Assembly (NCBI RefSeq): GCF_900177275.1
Contig: NZ_FXAG01000006.1
Location: forward strand, 124,001 to 188,000
Direction of reading: 5' to 3'
Source: Pseudogulbenkiania subflava DSM 22618
Lineage (GTDB): Bacteria; Pseudomonadota; Gammaproteobacteria; Burkholderiales; Chromobacteriaceae
Length of the DNA stretch: 64,000 nucleotides
Under the pieces are notes generated by a model that made no database searches, was not told where the DNA came from, and saw nothing but the letters and a program-made list of their open reading frames with translations. The position numbers and the translations under genes were made by a program. Shown piece after piece: positions 15,732 to 27,203 of this stretch. The first letter of the stretch is position 1. Each line of letters begins with the position of its first letter.

Positions 15732-16832
15732 CTAGCCGATCCGCCCGGGAATGCGCGGGGTATCGACGTGCACGTCCCCGCATTGGGCGCGATGGCGCAG
15801 GGCGTGGTCGATCAGCACCAGCGCCAGCATGGCCTCGGCGATCGGCGTGGCGCGGATCGCCACGCACGGGTCGTGGCGGCCGTGCGTCTCGACCATGATC
15901 GGGTTGCCCTGTTTGTCGATGGAACGGCGCGGCGTGGCGATGCTGGAGGTCGGCTTGATGGCGATGTTGACCTCGATGTCCTGGCCGGTGGAAATCCCGC
16001 CCAGGATGCCGCCGGCGTGGTTGGAGGCGAAGCCCTCGGGTGTCAGCTCATCGCCGTGCTCGCTGCCCTTCTGCGCCACCGAGGCGAAGCCGGCGCCGAT
16101 CTCCACGCCCTTGACGGCGTTGATGTTCATCATGGCGTAGGCGATGTCGGCGTCGAGGCGGTCGTACACCGGCTCGCCCCAGCCCACCGGCACGTTCTCG
16201 GCCACCACGCGCACCTTGCCGCCGACCGAGTCGAGGCTCTTGCGCACCGAGTCCATGTAGGCTTCCAGCTCCGGCACGATGGCCTCGTCCGGGGCGAAGA
16301 AGGGGTTGGCCGAAACATGCTCCCAGCCGGTGAACGGGATGAGTTTCTCGCCGACCTGGCTCATGTGGCCGCGGATCACGATGCCGTGCTTTTCCTTCAG
16401 CCATTTCTTGGCGATGGCGCCGGCGGCGACGCGCACCGCGGTCTCGCGCGCCGAGGAGCGGCCGCCGCCGCGCGGGTCGCGGATGCCGTACTTGTGCCAG
16501 TAGGTGTAGTCGGCATGGCCGGGGCGGAAGGTCTCGGCGATGTTGCCGTAGTCCTTGGAGCGCTGGTCGGTATTGCGGATCAACAGCGCGATCGGGGTGC
16601 CGGTAGTCTTGCCCTCGTACACGCCGGAGAGGATTTCCACGGTGTCCGGTTCGCGGCGCTGGGTGACGTGGCGGCTGGTGCCGGGTTTGCGGCGGTCGAG
16701 CTCCTGCTGGATGTCCGCCTCGGACAACTCCATGCCGGGCGGGCAGCCGTCGACGACGCAGCCGATGGCCGGTCCGTGGCTTTCGCCAAAAGAGGTAACG
16801 GTAAACAGCAGGCCCATGCTATTGCCAGACAT
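15732..16832 (-). CDS. aroC: Chorismate synthase
   Basis: A 366-residue enzyme that turns 5-enolpyruvylshikimate-3-phosphate into chorismate, the last shared step to aromatic amino acids, folate and quinones; it needs reduced FMN. The signatures are present: [20 protein letters not shown] at the start, the [20 protein letters not shown] region and [14 protein letters not shown] near the end. Length is standard. It may form a transcription unit with the HDOD gene downstream. No regulator site is obvious. Confidence 0.97.
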   Translation of the reverse strand: MSGNSMGLLFTVTSFGESHGPAIGCVVDGCPPGMELSEADIQQELDRRKPGTSRHVTQRREPDTVEILSGVYEGKTTGTPIALLIRNTDQRSKDYGNIAETFRPGHADYTYWHKYGIRDPRGGGRSSARETAVRVAAGAIAKKWLKEKHGIVIRGHMSQVGEKLIPFTGWEHVSANPFFAPDEAIVPELEAYMDSVRKSLDSVGGKVRVVAENVPVGWGEPVYDRLDADIAYAMMNINAVKGVEIGAGFASVAQKGSEHGDELTPEGFASNHAGGILGGISTGQDIEVNIAIKPTSSIATPRRSIDKQGNPIMVETHGRHDPCVAIRATPIAEAMLALVLIDHALRHRAQCGDVHVDTPRIPGRIG

Positions 16833-16935
16833 CGCTTCATCCCTTGCTTATTTTTCGGTGATCGCGATCGATTTTAGCACGGGAGGCGGTTTGCTTCTGC
16901 GGCACGTTCGGCCAGCGTGGGACACCGCTCACCCA

Positions 16936-17565
16936 CTACCAGGGCACGCTGTTGCCACGGCGGCGGTACCAACCGGTCACCGACAGGCGCTGCTGGCGTG
17001 CCGGCAGCACTTCGTGCCAGAAGCAGTCGGACAGGAACAGAACCAGCGTGCCGGCTTCCGGCTCGATGTCGACGAACTCCTGGCATTCATCGTCCAGATA
17101 GAGCCGGATCTGCCCGCCCGCGTCCTTCGGCCAGCCTTCGTTGAGGTAGAACACCGTGGTCAGGGTGCGCGCGTCGTCGTCGCGGAAGCGGTCGAGATGT
17201 TTCTTGTAGAACGCGCCTTCCGGGTAGACCGCGAAGTGCGACTCGAGCTCGGCCAGCCCCAGGTAGAGGCCGCGGTTCACACCCCGCATCACGTCGTCCA
17301 TCGCCGCGTTGTACGCCGCCACGGCCGGCCGCTCGGCCACCTGATCCAGCCACAGCACCGAGTCGGAACGGATTTCGGCACGCCGCGCCTGGCCGTCGGC
17401 ACGGCCGGTGGCGGCCTCGTGGAACAGCCCCTCCTCCCACACGGCCAGGCAGGATTCACGCAGTGCCGCGGTCAGTGCGGCCGGCAGGGCGTGGGGGATG
17501 ACGATCCAGCCCTGCTCGGCGAGGGTATCGATGGCGGTGTCGAGATCAAAATTCAGCGTGCTCAT
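16936..17565 (-). CDS. 2OG-Fe(II) oxygenase, prolyl-hydroxylase-like
   Basis: A 209-residue non-haem iron dioxygenase. The iron ligands His123 and Asp125 (KKHLDRF) and His184 (CFWHEVLP) are visible, with Arg193 (RLSVTGWYRR) to bind 2-oxoglutarate; this arrangement is typical of P4H/Ofd1-like proteins. Substrate unknown; bacterial relatives hydroxylate ribosomal or translation proteins or free amino acids. The ATG at 17565 is chosen because the core fold begins there; a longer frame adds 45 low-quality residues. It is a single gene between aroC and rlmF. Confidence 0.88.
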   Translation of the reverse strand: MSTLNFDLDTAIDTLAEQGWIVIPHALPAALTAALRESCLAVWEEGLFHEAATGRADGQARRAEIRSDSVLWLDQVAERPAVAAYNAAMDDVMRGVNRGLYLGLAELESHFAVYPEGAFYKKHLDRFRDDDARTLTTVFYLNEGWPKDAGGQIRLYLDDECQEFVDIEPEAGTLVLFLSDCFWHEVLPARQQRLSVTGWYRRRGNSVPW

Positions 17566-17745
17566 GCGGGTCTTTCGGCATTGTCGGTTTGCTGCGTTTT
17601 CTACCACAGCCCCCCAGCCCTGGCCAATGCGCCAGATCAAGGCGGGAAGATCAGCCGTGTGCGGCGACCGGTCGGGGCGGCAACGGGCTTGCGTGGCCAT
17701 CGTCGGGATGGCGGCCGGCCCACGGGGCGAGTCGGAAACCCCGCC

Positions 17746-18702
17746 TCAACGCCCCCAGCGAGCCTCGCGCCACGCCGCCAGTCCAGCCTCGTCCAGATAG
17801 CTCCACGCCACCAGCCGGCTCGTCTTCTGCCCCTGCGCCATGGCGATGGTTTCCACTCGGCGGGCACCGGCCTGCTTGAGCGCGCGGTACAGACCGGGCA
17901 GGTTGGCCTCCTTCGACACCAGCGACGAGAACCAGCAGCACTGATGGGCGAAGCCGGCGCTCTCGCTGACCATGGTGCGTAGAAAACCCGCCTCGCCGCC
18001 ATCGCACCACAGTTCGGCGTGCTGACCGCCGAAGTTGAGCACGGTCTTGGCCGGCCGCTTGCCGGTCAGGTTGGTGAGTTTGCGGCGCGTGCCCGCCTCC
18101 GCCTCCTGCGCCGAGGCGTGGAACGGCGGGTTGCATAGCGTGAGGTCGAAATAGTCGTTGCGCTTGATCACCCCCTGGAACACGTTGGCCGAAGACGCCT
18201 GGCGGCGCAGGCGGATCGCCCCGACCAGCGCCAGATTGGCGTCGACGATGGCCTGCGCCGAGCGCAGCGCCAGCGGGTCGATGTCCGAGCCGACGAAGCA
18301 CCAGCCGTACACCGCACGGCCGATGATCGGGTAGACGCAGTTGGCGCCGACGCCGACGTCGAGCACGTTGACGCGCGCCGGCAGCTCCCCGCCGTTGCTG
18401 GCGGCCAGCAGATCGGCCAGGTGATGGATGTAGTCGGCGCGGCCGGGGATGGGCGGACACAGGTAGCCGGGTGGGATGTCCCAGTGCGCGATGCCGTAAT
18501 GGTGCGCCAGCAATGCCCGGTTGAGCATCTTCACCGCCACCGGGTCGGCAAAGTCGACGCTGTCGACGCCGTTGGCGTTACGGGTGACGAAGCGTGCCAG
18601 ATCGGGACAGGCGGCGATCAGCGCCGCAAAATCGTAGCGCTGGCGATGAGCGTTGCGCGGATGCAGCCCGGGTTTGGGCGGCGTGGTTTTAGGGTGGGTC
18701 AT
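17746..18702 (-). CDS. rlmF: 23S rRNA (adenine(1618)-N6)-methyltransferase
   Basis: A 318-residue SAM-dependent methyltransferase that modifies A1618 of 23S rRNA. Family marks: [17 protein letters not shown] near the start, the SAM loop [15 protein letters not shown], the adenine-methylase motif NPPFHAS, and [19 protein letters not shown]. Start is the ATG of MTHPK at 18702, preferred over a TTG five codons upstream. Single gene with its own gap on both sides. Confidence 0.93.
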   Translation of the reverse strand: MTHPKTTPPKPGLHPRNAHRQRYDFAALIAACPDLARFVTRNANGVDSVDFADPVAVKMLNRALLAHHYGIAHWDIPPGYLCPPIPGRADYIHHLADLLAASNGGELPARVNVLDVGVGANCVYPIIGRAVYGWCFVGSDIDPLALRSAQAIVDANLALVGAIRLRRQASSANVFQGVIKRNDYFDLTLCNPPFHASAQEAEAGTRRKLTNLTGKRPAKTVLNFGGQHAELWCDGGEAGFLRTMVSESAGFAHQCCWFSSLVSKEANLPGLYRALKQAGARRVETIAMAQGQKTSRLVAWSYLDEAGLAAWREARWGR

Positions 18703-18820
18703 GAAATCGGTCACCAACAGGATGCGGCGGATTGTACGGGGTTTGCGCCCACCTCAACACTGTCCTGTTTCCCCGGGCCAGAACGCGGCCAGAACCCACC
18801 CACGCCCGGGCACAAAAAAA

Positions 18821-18850
18821 AACCGCACGGCCATTGGCCGTACGGTTTTT
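18821..18850. terminator. Bidirectional terminator downstream of pepN
   Basis: CCGCACGGCC, loop ATT, GGCCGTACGG with one mismatch, flanked by an A-run on the left and a T-run on the right, so it can act on both strands; on the minus strand it ends pepN. Confidence 0.85.
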
Positions 18851-18881
18851 TGTCGTCCGCGAGAGCCGGGGCCCGCGGGAC

Positions 18882-21503
18882 TCAGGCTTCCAGGTTCTTC
18901 GACACGATCTCGTACACGTCGCGCGACAGCGGCAGCGCCAGCAGACGCTCCAGCTCGGCCTTCATCAGGCCGCGGCGCACCGGTTCGAGCTTCTTCCAGC
19001 GGTTGAACAGCTGCACCAGCCGGCTCGCCACCTGCGGGTTGAAGGCGTCGATGGTGACGACCTGCTCGGCCAGGAAGCGGTAGCCCGAGCCGTCGGCGGC
19101 GTGGAAGTGCAGCTGGTTGCGGCCGAAACTGCCCAGCAGCGCGCGCGCCTTGTTGGGGTTCTTCAGCGAGAAAGCCGGGTGTTCCTGCGCCTCGCGCACG
19201 CGCAGCAGCGTGTCGGGCAGCTGGCAGCTCGCCACCAGCATGAAGTACTTGTCCATCACCAGCGCGTCGTCCCGCCAGCGCCGCGCGAACTCGGCGAAGC
19301 AATTGTCGCGCTCCGCCCCGGCACGGTCGCGCAGCGCCGACAGCGCGCCCATCTGGTCGGTCATGTTGTCGGTCTGCAGGCACTGCGTTTCCGCCGCTTC
19401 GGCCGGCCAGACGTCGTCCAGACGGCACAGCATGGCCAGCGCCAGGTTCTTCAGTGCCCGCTTGCCGGCATCCTGCGGACGGTAGCTGCGCGTCTGGTTC
19501 AGATCGTAGGCCTCGTGCCACTCGCCGCGCAGCGCCTGCGCCAGACCGTCGAGCATCGTCTCGCGCACCTCGTGGATCAGCGCCGGATCGGCGTCGTCGA
19601 CCAGCTCCAGCAGCTCCGCTTCGGCAGGCAGCGTCAGCATCAGCGCCTTGAACGCCGGATCGGCGGCGTGGTCCTTCAGTACGGCCCGGAACGCCGCCAC
19701 CAGCGTTTCGGACGACGAACCCTGGCGCCCGGCCTGACGCTCGGCGAGCTGCTGGCGCAACAGGCGCTGCCCCAGGGTCTGGCCCGCCTCCCAGCGGCAG
19801 AACGGATCGCTGTCGTGCGCCATCAGGAAGGCCAGCTCGTCGTCGCGCCAGGCGAAGTCGAGCCGCACCGGCGCCGAGAAGCCACGCAACAGCGACGGCA
19901 CCGGCTCGACCGGCACATCGACGAACACGAAGCGCTGTTCGGCCAACGTCACGTCGAGCACGCGTGACGTGCCCACCGCGTCGCTCTCGCCTTCCAGCTG
20001 CAACGGCAGGTCGGCACCGTCCTCGCCCAACAGGCCCAGTGCCAGCGGGATGTGGAACGGCTGCTTGTGCTCCTGCCCCGGCGTGGCCGGGCAGCTTTGT
20101 TTCACCGTCAGGGTGTAGGTCCGCTCGGCCGGGCTGTATTGACCGCTCACGCTCAACAGCGGCGTGCCGGCCTGGCTGTACCACAGAGCGAACTGCGTCA
20201 GATCCACACCGTTGGCGTCGGCCATGGCGGCGCGGAAGTCGTCGCAGGTGACGGCCTGCCCGTCATGGCGCTTGAAGTACAGGTCCATGCCCTTCCTGAA
20301 GCCTTCGCGGCCGAGCAGGGTCTGGTACATGCGCACCACTTCGGAGCCCTTCTCGTACACCGTCATGGTATAGAAGTTGTTCATCTCGATGTACGACTCG
20401 GGACGGATCGGGTGCGCGGTCGGGCCGGCGTCTTCCGGGAACTGCAAGGCGCGCAGCTGCTTGACGTCGCTGATGCGGCACACCGCGCGGCTCGACATGT
20501 CGGCCGAGAACTCCTGGTCGCGGAACACCGTCAGCCCTTCCTTCAGCGACAGCTGGAACCAGTCGCGGCAGGTGACGCGGTTGCCGGTCCAGTTGTGAAA
20601 GTACTCGTGGCCGATCACGCCTTCCACGTTGTGGAAGTCGTCGTCGGTGGCGTTTTCCTGGCGCGCCAGCACGTACTTGGTGTTGAAGATGTTGAGGCCC
20701 TTGTTCTCCATCGCCCCCATGTTGAAGTCGCCGACCGCCACGATCATATAGATGTCGAGGTCATACTCCAGGCCGAAGCGCTCCTCGTCCCACTTCATCG
20801 CGCGCTTGAGCGACTCCACGGCGTGCGCCACCTTGTCCTGGTCGGCGGGCTCGGTCCACACCTCCAGCGTCACCTGGCGCCCGCCCGGGGTGGTGTGGCT
20901 GTCGCGCCGCACCGCCAGCCGCCCCGCCACCAGCGCGAACAGATAGGCCGGCTTGCGGTAGGGGTCGACCCAGCGCACCCAGTGGCGCTTCTTGTCGACC
21001 ATGCCTTCGCCCACCTTGTTGCCGTTGGACAACAGCACCGGGTACTTCTGCTTGTCGGCGACGATGGTGGTGGTGAACTTGGACATCACGTCCGGACGGT
21101 CGAGGTAATAGGTGATCTTGCGAAAGCCCTCCGGCTCGCATTGGGTGAACAGGTTGCCGTTGGAGGCGTAGAGCCCCATCAGGCTGGTATTGGCGGCCGG
21201 ATCGAGCTCGGTCTCGATCTCCAGGATGAAACTGTCCGGCACGTCGGTGATCACCAGCGTCTCGTCACCCAGGCGATAGCGGCCTTCGGCCAACCTTTCG
21301 CCGTCGAGCGTCACCGCCACCAGCTTGGCGCAGCCGTCGAGCCGCAGCTCGGTATCGTCATGACCGTTATGGCGCCGCACGAGCAGGCGCGAATAGACGC
21401 GCGTCACCTCGTCGAAGATGTCGAACTTCAGGTCTACGCGGTCCAGGTTGAACGCGGGGGCCTGGTAATCTTTCAGGTATTTCACTTCGGGTTGCTGGGC
21501 CAT
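18882..21503 (-). CDS. pepN: Aminopeptidase N (M1 family)
   Basis: An 873-residue zinc aminopeptidase that removes N-terminal residues from peptides in the cytoplasm. The exopeptidase motif GAMENKG and the zinc motif [21 protein letters not shown] (second Glu in LKEGLTVF) are intact, near residues 260 and 297. Length matches the proteobacterial enzyme (about 870). It contains two copies of the 10-mer GTTGGCCGAA (21285 and 19938), both reading as TTG-GCC-GAA (Leu-Ala-Glu). It stands alone. Confidence 0.96.
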   Translation of the reverse strand: MAQQPEVKYLKDYQAPAFNLDRVDLKFDIFDEVTRVYSRLLVRRHNGHDDTELRLDGCAKLVAVTLDGERLAEGRYRLGDETLVITDVPDSFILEIETELDPAANTSLMGLYASNGNLFTQCEPEGFRKITYYLDRPDVMSKFTTTIVADKQKYPVLLSNGNKVGEGMVDKKRHWVRWVDPYRKPAYLFALVAGRLAVRRDSHTTPGGRQVTLEVWTEPADQDKVAHAVESLKRAMKWDEERFGLEYDLDIYMIVAVGDFNMGAMENKGLNIFNTKYVLARQENATDDDFHNVEGVIGHEYFHNWTGNRVTCRDWFQLSLKEGLTVFRDQEFSADMSSRAVCRISDVKQLRALQFPEDAGPTAHPIRPESYIEMNNFYTMTVYEKGSEVVRMYQTLLGREGFRKGMDLYFKRHDGQAVTCDDFRAAMADANGVDLTQFALWYSQAGTPLLSVSGQYSPAERTYTLTVKQSCPATPGQEHKQPFHIPLALGLLGEDGADLPLQLEGESDAVGTSRVLDVTLAEQRFVFVDVPVEPVPSLLRGFSAPVRLDFAWRDDELAFLMAHDSDPFCRWEAGQTLGQRLLRQQLAERQAGRQGSSSETLVAAFRAVLKDHAADPAFKALMLTLPAEAELLELVDDADPALIHEVRETMLDGLAQALRGEWHEAYDLNQTRSYRPQDAGKRALKNLALAMLCRLDDVWPAEAAETQCLQTDNMTDQMGALSALRDRAGAERDNCFAEFARRWRDDALVMDKYFMLVASCQLPDTLLRVREAQEHPAFSLKNPNKARALLGSFGRNQLHFHAADGSGYRFLAEQVVTIDAFNPQVASRLVQLFNRWKKLEPVRRGLMKAELERLLALPLSRDVYEIVSKNLEA

Positions 21504-21652
21504 GTTTTCACCTAATCAAGGGCCGTTTCAGGTGATTCCGCCCTGCTGCTGCTCGCTGGCGTGGTCGGCCAGCCGCGCAGACACCACTACGGCGGGATAG
21601 CGCCGCAGCGACAATTCGGCCCGGCGATGGCGGGCCTGGCGGAATCCGTGTT

Positions 21653-23437
21653 TCAGTGTTTGAGCCAGCGCGCGCCGGCAGGTTGCAGCACCAGCCGGCA
21701 GGTATCGGCCGGGGCCGCCTGCAGCAGCACGCTGAACGTCATCAATTGGTCACGGCGGAAGGCGTGCAGCTTGACCGCCTCGCCAGGCTGGAAGCGCACC
21801 AGCGCCTTGTCCAGATCACTCACCTTCAGGCGGTCGAGCGCCACCACCACGTCGCCACCGGAGAGGCCGGCCAGCTGCGCCGCGCCGCCATCCAGCACGT
21901 GGGTCAGCTTCACCCCGAGCGGGTCGCTGGCGCTGCGCACGCCCAGCACCGCACGCACCGGCTTGGCCGTCAGTGCGTCGACCACGCCGCCGCGGTCGTT
22001 CGCCCCCTCGGCCGGTGCCAGCGCCATCTCCACCCCCTGGCTCGCCAGCAGTTCCGGCAGCGGCAGGTCGGCGGTGGAACGCAGCGCCAGGTCGAAGAAG
22101 CCGCGCAGATCGAGCCCGGTGGCCTGCGCCGCGAGGCGCTCCCACTCGTCCTCAGCCAGGCCCTGGCCGTCGGCCAGCCACTTCTGCCACAGCGCGCGCA
22201 TCACGTCGTCGAGCGACTTGGCGTCGCCGCTCTCGCGCCGGATCAGCAAATCCAGCGCCAAGGCCGCCAAGGCACCCTTGGTGTAGTAGCTGACCAGGCT
22301 GTTGGGGCTGTTCTCATCCTGACGATAGTACTTGGTCCAGGCGTTGAAACTGGATTCTTCCAAGGTCTGCTTGCGCCGCCCGGCGCCACGCTCGACACCG
22401 CTGATGGTCTCCGCGAGGAGGCCAAGGTAACGTTTCTCGTCGATCAGCCCGCAGCGCACCAGGGTCAGCTCGTCGTAGTACGAGGTCACCCCCTCGAACG
22501 CCCACAGCAGACGGGTATGGTTTTCCCGGCTCAGGTCGTAGGGGGAGAACGCCGCCGGCTTCAGGCGCTTGACGTTCCAGCTGTGGAAGTATTCGTGGCT
22601 GATCAGGCCCAAGAGGCGCAGATAGCCGTCGCCGATGGTCTTCTCGCCCGCTTGCGGCAGGTCGTCGCGGTTGGCCAACAGCGCGGTCGAGGCGCGATGC
22701 TCGAGCCCGCCGTAAACGTCCTTGCCGACGTAGAGCAGAAACACATAGCGCTCGAACGGCGCAGGTTGGCCGAACAGAGCGATCTGCCATTCGCAGATCT
22801 TCTTCACGTCGCGTGCCAGACGCTTGAGGTCGGCCCGGAAACGGCCGGCGACGACAAACTCGTGCGGCACGCCGCAGGCCTTGAAGCTGACGCGTTCGAA
22901 CTCCCCCATCTCCACCGGGTGATCGATCAGCTCATCGTAATCGGCCGCACGATAGACGCCGAACCCGGATTTCTTCTTGACCTCGTGCGCCGGCAGGCTG
23001 GTGGCCAGCTGCCAGTCGGCGAATGCCTTGCCCGCGGGCGGCAGGATCGCCACCTCGCAGGGGCTACTTTGGTAGCCTTCCGCCATCAGGAACACGCTGC
23101 TACCGTTAAAAAAGCCGCGCTCGCCATCGAGGTAGGCGCCCCGCACCGACAGGTCGAAACAGTAGACCTGGTAGCGCAGGGTCAACCTCCCCGTCACCGG
23201 CGCCGCCTGCCAGCTATGCTTGTCGAGCTGGGTCAACGCCACCGCCCGTCCGGCGGACTCGGCCTGCAGCGTCACGATCTGGCGGGCGAATTCACGAATC
23301 AGGTAGCTGCCCGGAATCCAGGCCGGCAAACGCACGATCTGCCCCTCACTGGCCGGACGCTCCACCGTCATGACGACCTCGAACAGATGGGCTTCGGGCG
23401 AGAGGGGGGATATCTGGTAGCGGACGGGCACGGTCAT
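21653..23437 (-). CDS. M61-family metalloprotease with PDZ domain
   Basis: A 594-residue glycyl-aminopeptidase-like enzyme. The N-terminal beta domain (about 1-180) includes RLPAWIPGSYLIREFARQI; the zinc motif LISHEYFHSWNVKRLKP is near residue 281; FEGVTSYYDELTLVRCGLI gives the third ligand; a C-terminal PDZ domain starts at about residue 480 (LGVKLTHVLDGGAAQLAGLS). No signal peptide is seen, so it is probably cytoplasmic. Physiological substrates are unclear. It is divergent from the ccoNOQP promoter region. Confidence 0.93.
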   Translation of the reverse strand: MTVPVRYQISPLSPEAHLFEVVMTVERPASEGQIVRLPAWIPGSYLIREFARQIVTLQAESAGRAVALTQLDKHSWQAAPVTGRLTLRYQVYCFDLSVRGAYLDGERGFFNGSSVFLMAEGYQSSPCEVAILPPAGKAFADWQLATSLPAHEVKKKSGFGVYRAADYDELIDHPVEMGEFERVSFKACGVPHEFVVAGRFRADLKRLARDVKKICEWQIALFGQPAPFERYVFLLYVGKDVYGGLEHRASTALLANRDDLPQAGEKTIGDGYLRLLGLISHEYFHSWNVKRLKPAAFSPYDLSRENHTRLLWAFEGVTSYYDELTLVRCGLIDEKRYLGLLAETISGVERGAGRRKQTLEESSFNAWTKYYRQDENSPNSLVSYYTKGALAALALDLLIRRESGDAKSLDDVMRALWQKWLADGQGLAEDEWERLAAQATGLDLRGFFDLALRSTADLPLPELLASQGVEMALAPAEGANDRGGVVDALTAKPVRAVLGVRSASDPLGVKLTHVLDGGAAQLAGLSGGDVVVALDRLKVSDLDKALVRFQPGEAVKLHAFRRDQLMTFSVLLQAAPADTCRLVLQPAGARWLKH

Positions 23438-23511
23438 GGCGAATTACCTGTCGTGACGAAAAGCGCCGATTCTAGCATTGCACTGCGCGGAATGCTGCCC
23501 GGCAAGCCGAG

Positions 23512-23552
23512 TTGATCCAAATCAAAAGCCGCTTGCCTGATGACAATATAAT
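23512..23552 (+). promoter_or_regulatory. Class II FNR/Anr-type promoter upstream of ccoN
   Basis: Perfect FNR box TTGATCCAAATCAA (23512-23525) and perfect -10 TATAAT (23547-23552). A start at about 23560 puts the box centre at -41.5, the classical position for activation on oxygen limitation. It points to ccoN, whose ATG is about 325 bases further on. The 23560-23883 leader has no convincing gene; a separate short FNR-induced RNA ending inside it is an alternative, but no clear terminator is seen. Confidence 0.85.
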
Positions 23553-23755
23553 CCGGAACAGTCGCAGCATCGGGTGAGAGCACCCGGGAGGAGAATTCCG
23601 CGGACCGAAATGCCGGACGATAGCCGCCAAAAGCACATGCCACGGCTGGTCCGGCCAATGCAATTGTTTTAGAATGATCAGATAAATAAATGGGGAAACT
23701 GCGTCTGTTGCCGCCATGAGCGCGCAGTGGCGCGCCCCGGGCAACGATCATGCCC

Positions 23756-23769
23756 TTGATTTATCTCAA
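23756..23769 (+). promoter_or_regulatory. Second, imperfect FNR-like box
   Basis: TTGATTTATCTCAA differs from the consensus by one base and is centred 121 bases before the ccoN ATG. No good -10 stands at the required distance, so its role is doubtful. Confidence 0.4.
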
Positions 23770-23883
23770 GTTCGGAATTTCAGCGAGTTGAAGTCCCTTT
23801 CCACATGGGGACGGAAAACCGGGCTTCAAGTCGCCACGGATTGTAAAAAAGTTCTGAGTTAGCAACCTTGGAGAGAATCGTAA

Positions 23884-25311
<1,428 letters not shown>

Positions 25312-25331
25312 GCGGAAAGGGCAAGAAGAAC

Positions 25332-25946
25332 ATGGAAAAGATTCAGAAACTGGTTGAAGAGCACGTCGGCTACCTGATCGTATTGACCGTCCTGGTGATC
25401 AGCGTGGCCGGCCTGGTGGAAATCGTACCGCTGATGTTCCAGAAATCCACCACCGAGCCGGTCGCCGGCGTCAAACCGTACAATGCGCTGCAACTGGCGG
25501 GGCGTGACATCTACATCCGCGAAGGCTGCCACGTCTGCCACTCGCAGATGATCCGTCCGTTCCGAGCCGAAACCGAGCGCTATGGCCACTATTCCGTGGC
25601 CGGCGAGTCGGTATACGACCACCCGTTCCTGTGGGGCTCCAAGCGCACCGGCCCGGACCTGGCCCGTGTCGGCGGCCGCTATTCCGATGAATGGCACCGC
25701 GTACACCTGACCAACCCGCGTGACGTGGTACCGGAATCCAACATGCCGGCCTTCCCGTGGCTGGCCAAGAATCTGGTCGACGCCGAAGTGCTGCCGAAGA
25801 AGATGGCCGCACTGCGCAAGGTAGGCGTACCGTACACCGACAAGGACATCGCCGAGGCAACCGCCCAGGCGCAAGGCAAGTCGGAACTGGACGCTGTCAT
25901 CGCCTACCTGCAAGGTCTCGGTCTTGCACTCAAGAACGTACGTTAA
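25332..25946 (+). CDS. ccoO: Cytochrome cbb3 oxidase subunit II
   Basis: A 204-residue membrane-anchored mono-haem cytochrome c. One N-terminal membrane helix (about 14-38), then the haem motif CHVCH in [15 protein letters not shown] and a Met ligand in ESNMPAFPW. It passes electrons to CcoN. Starts 20 bases after ccoN, co-transcribed. Confidence 0.98.
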   Translation: MEKIQKLVEEHVGYLIVLTVLVISVAGLVEIVPLMFQKSTTEPVAGVKPYNALQLAGRDIYIREGCHVCHSQMIRPFRAETERYGHYSVAGESVYDHPFLWGSKRTGPDLARVGGRYSDEWHRVHLTNPRDVVPESNMPAFPWLAKNLVDAEVLPKKMAALRKVGVPYTDKDIAEATAQAQGKSELDAVIAYLQGLGLALKNVR

Positions 25947-25949
25947 GCC

Positions 25950-26144
25950 ATGGATTGGACCAATCTGGGGCGCAGCCTGTTCACGGTGTTCTGCTTCGTC
26001 GTGTTCATCGTGATCCTGCTGGGAGCCTACAGCAAGAAATCCAAGAAACGGTACGAGGAGGCAGCCAACCAGCTGTTCCTCGATGACGACAAGGTGCAGG
26101 AGGCCGGCAACGACTCGCCGGCTTCCAACGGAGCAAAACAATGA
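25950..26144 (+). CDS. ccoQ: Cytochrome cbb3 oxidase small subunit
   Basis: A 64-residue protein with one membrane helix (about 8-28, SLFTVFCFVVFIVILLGAYS) and a charged tail (KKSKKRYEEA). CcoQ stabilises the assembled oxidase. It starts 3 bases after ccoO and overlaps ccoP by 4 bases (ATGA). Confidence 0.93.
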   Translation: MDWTNLGRSLFTVFCFVVFIVILLGAYSKKSKKRYEEAANQLFLDDDKVQEAGNDSPASNGAKQ

Positions 26145-27055
26145 GTGATTTCGTAAGTGATTTCTGGGGCGTGTACATCGCCGTCGTGGTAATCGTCGGC
26201 ATCGTAGGCCTCGCCTACCTGCTCTTCAGCCAGTCCAAGACCAACCTGAAGAAGGGCGAGAAGGTCGAGACCGTCGGCCATGTCTGGGACGACGACCTGC
26301 AGGAGTACAACAACCCGCTGCCGCGCTGGTGGATGATGCTGTTCTACATCACCCTGGTGTTCGGCGCGGTGTACCTGGTGCTCTACCCCGGCCTCGGAAC
26401 CTTCAAGGGTATCCGCGGCTGGACGTCGGTCGGCCAGTACAACGAAGAGCGCAGCCAGGCCGAAGCCAAGTACCAGCCGCTGTACGACAAGTTCCTGAAG
26501 CAGGATATCCAGGCCGTGGCGGCCAATCCGGAAGCCCAGGCCATGGGCAAGCGCCTGTTCCAGACCTACTGCGTACAGTGCCATGGTTCTGACGCCCGCG
26601 GCGCCAAGGGGTTCCCGAACCTGACCGACAACGACTGGCTGCATGGCGGCACTCCGCAGAAGATCGAGGAGACCATCACCATCGGCCGTCACGGTCAGAT
26701 GCCGGCCTGGGGTGCGGCATTCGGCGAGGAAAAGGTCAAGGACGTGGCCAACTACGTGATGTCGCTGTCCGGCAAGAAGCATGACGCCGACCGTGCGGCT
26801 CGCGGCAAGGAAACCTTCTCCGCCGTGTGCGCGGCCTGCCATGGCCCGGACGGCAAAGGCAACCAGGCCATGGGGGCTCCGAACCTGACCGACAACATCT
26901 GGCTGTACGGTGGTACCGAAAAGACCATCATCGAGACCATCACCAACGGTCGCAACAACCAGATGCCGGCCTGGAAGGACTTCCTCGGCGAAGGCAAGGT
27001 ACACCTGCTGGCGTCCTACGTCTGGGGGCTGTCCAACAACACCAAGGCTCAGTAA
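26141..27055 (+). CDS. ccoP: Cytochrome cbb3 oxidase di-haem subunit III
   Basis: A 304-residue di-haem cytochrome c that receives electrons from the bc1 complex or soluble cytochromes. Two N-terminal membrane helices (about 8-28 and 62-82), then two CxxCH haem sites, CVQCHGSDARGAKG and CAACHGPDGKGNQAMG, each followed by NLTDN. Last gene of the operon, followed by a strong hairpin. Confidence 0.98.
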   Translation: MSDFVSDFWGVYIAVVVIVGIVGLAYLLFSQSKTNLKKGEKVETVGHVWDDDLQEYNNPLPRWWMMLFYITLVFGAVYLVLYPGLGTFKGIRGWTSVGQYNEERSQAEAKYQPLYDKFLKQDIQAVAANPEAQAMGKRLFQTYCVQCHGSDARGAKGFPNLTDNDWLHGGTPQKIEETITIGRHGQMPAWGAAFGEEKVKDVANYVMSLSGKKHDADRAARGKETFSAVCAACHGPDGKGNQAMGAPNLTDNIWLYGGTEKTIIETITNGRNNQMPAWKDFLGEGKVHLLASYVWGLSNNTKAQ

Positions 27056-27065
27056 GTCTTGATTC

Positions 27066-27098
27066 GCAATACTGCCCGCTCGTCGCGGGCAGTATTGC
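27066..27098 (+). terminator. Strong hairpin after ccoP
   Basis: GCAATACTGCCCGC, loop TCGTC, perfect complement (14 bp). No clear T-tract follows, so it may be an mRNA-stabilising or partial terminator. Confidence 0.65.
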
Positions 27099-27203
27099 TT
27101 GGCACCGATGCTTAGCAAGCAAACATAATATAAAATTTTTAACAGAAGCTTTCGGCAAATCGGTATACACCGCTTTCCCAAAATCTTTTCGCAGGAAATC
27201 ACG

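Noticed and set aside
14195-15898. Plus-strand frame of 567 codons opposite the EAL/HDOD and aroC genes
   Set aside because: It lies opposite two genes with clear family motifs; its sequence is rich in Q, R, H and G as expected of a shadow of GC-rich coding DNA.
23756-23769. Imperfect FNR box as main ccoN promoter
   Set aside because: No acceptable -10 stands at the class II distance, while the upstream box has both a perfect site and a perfect -10.
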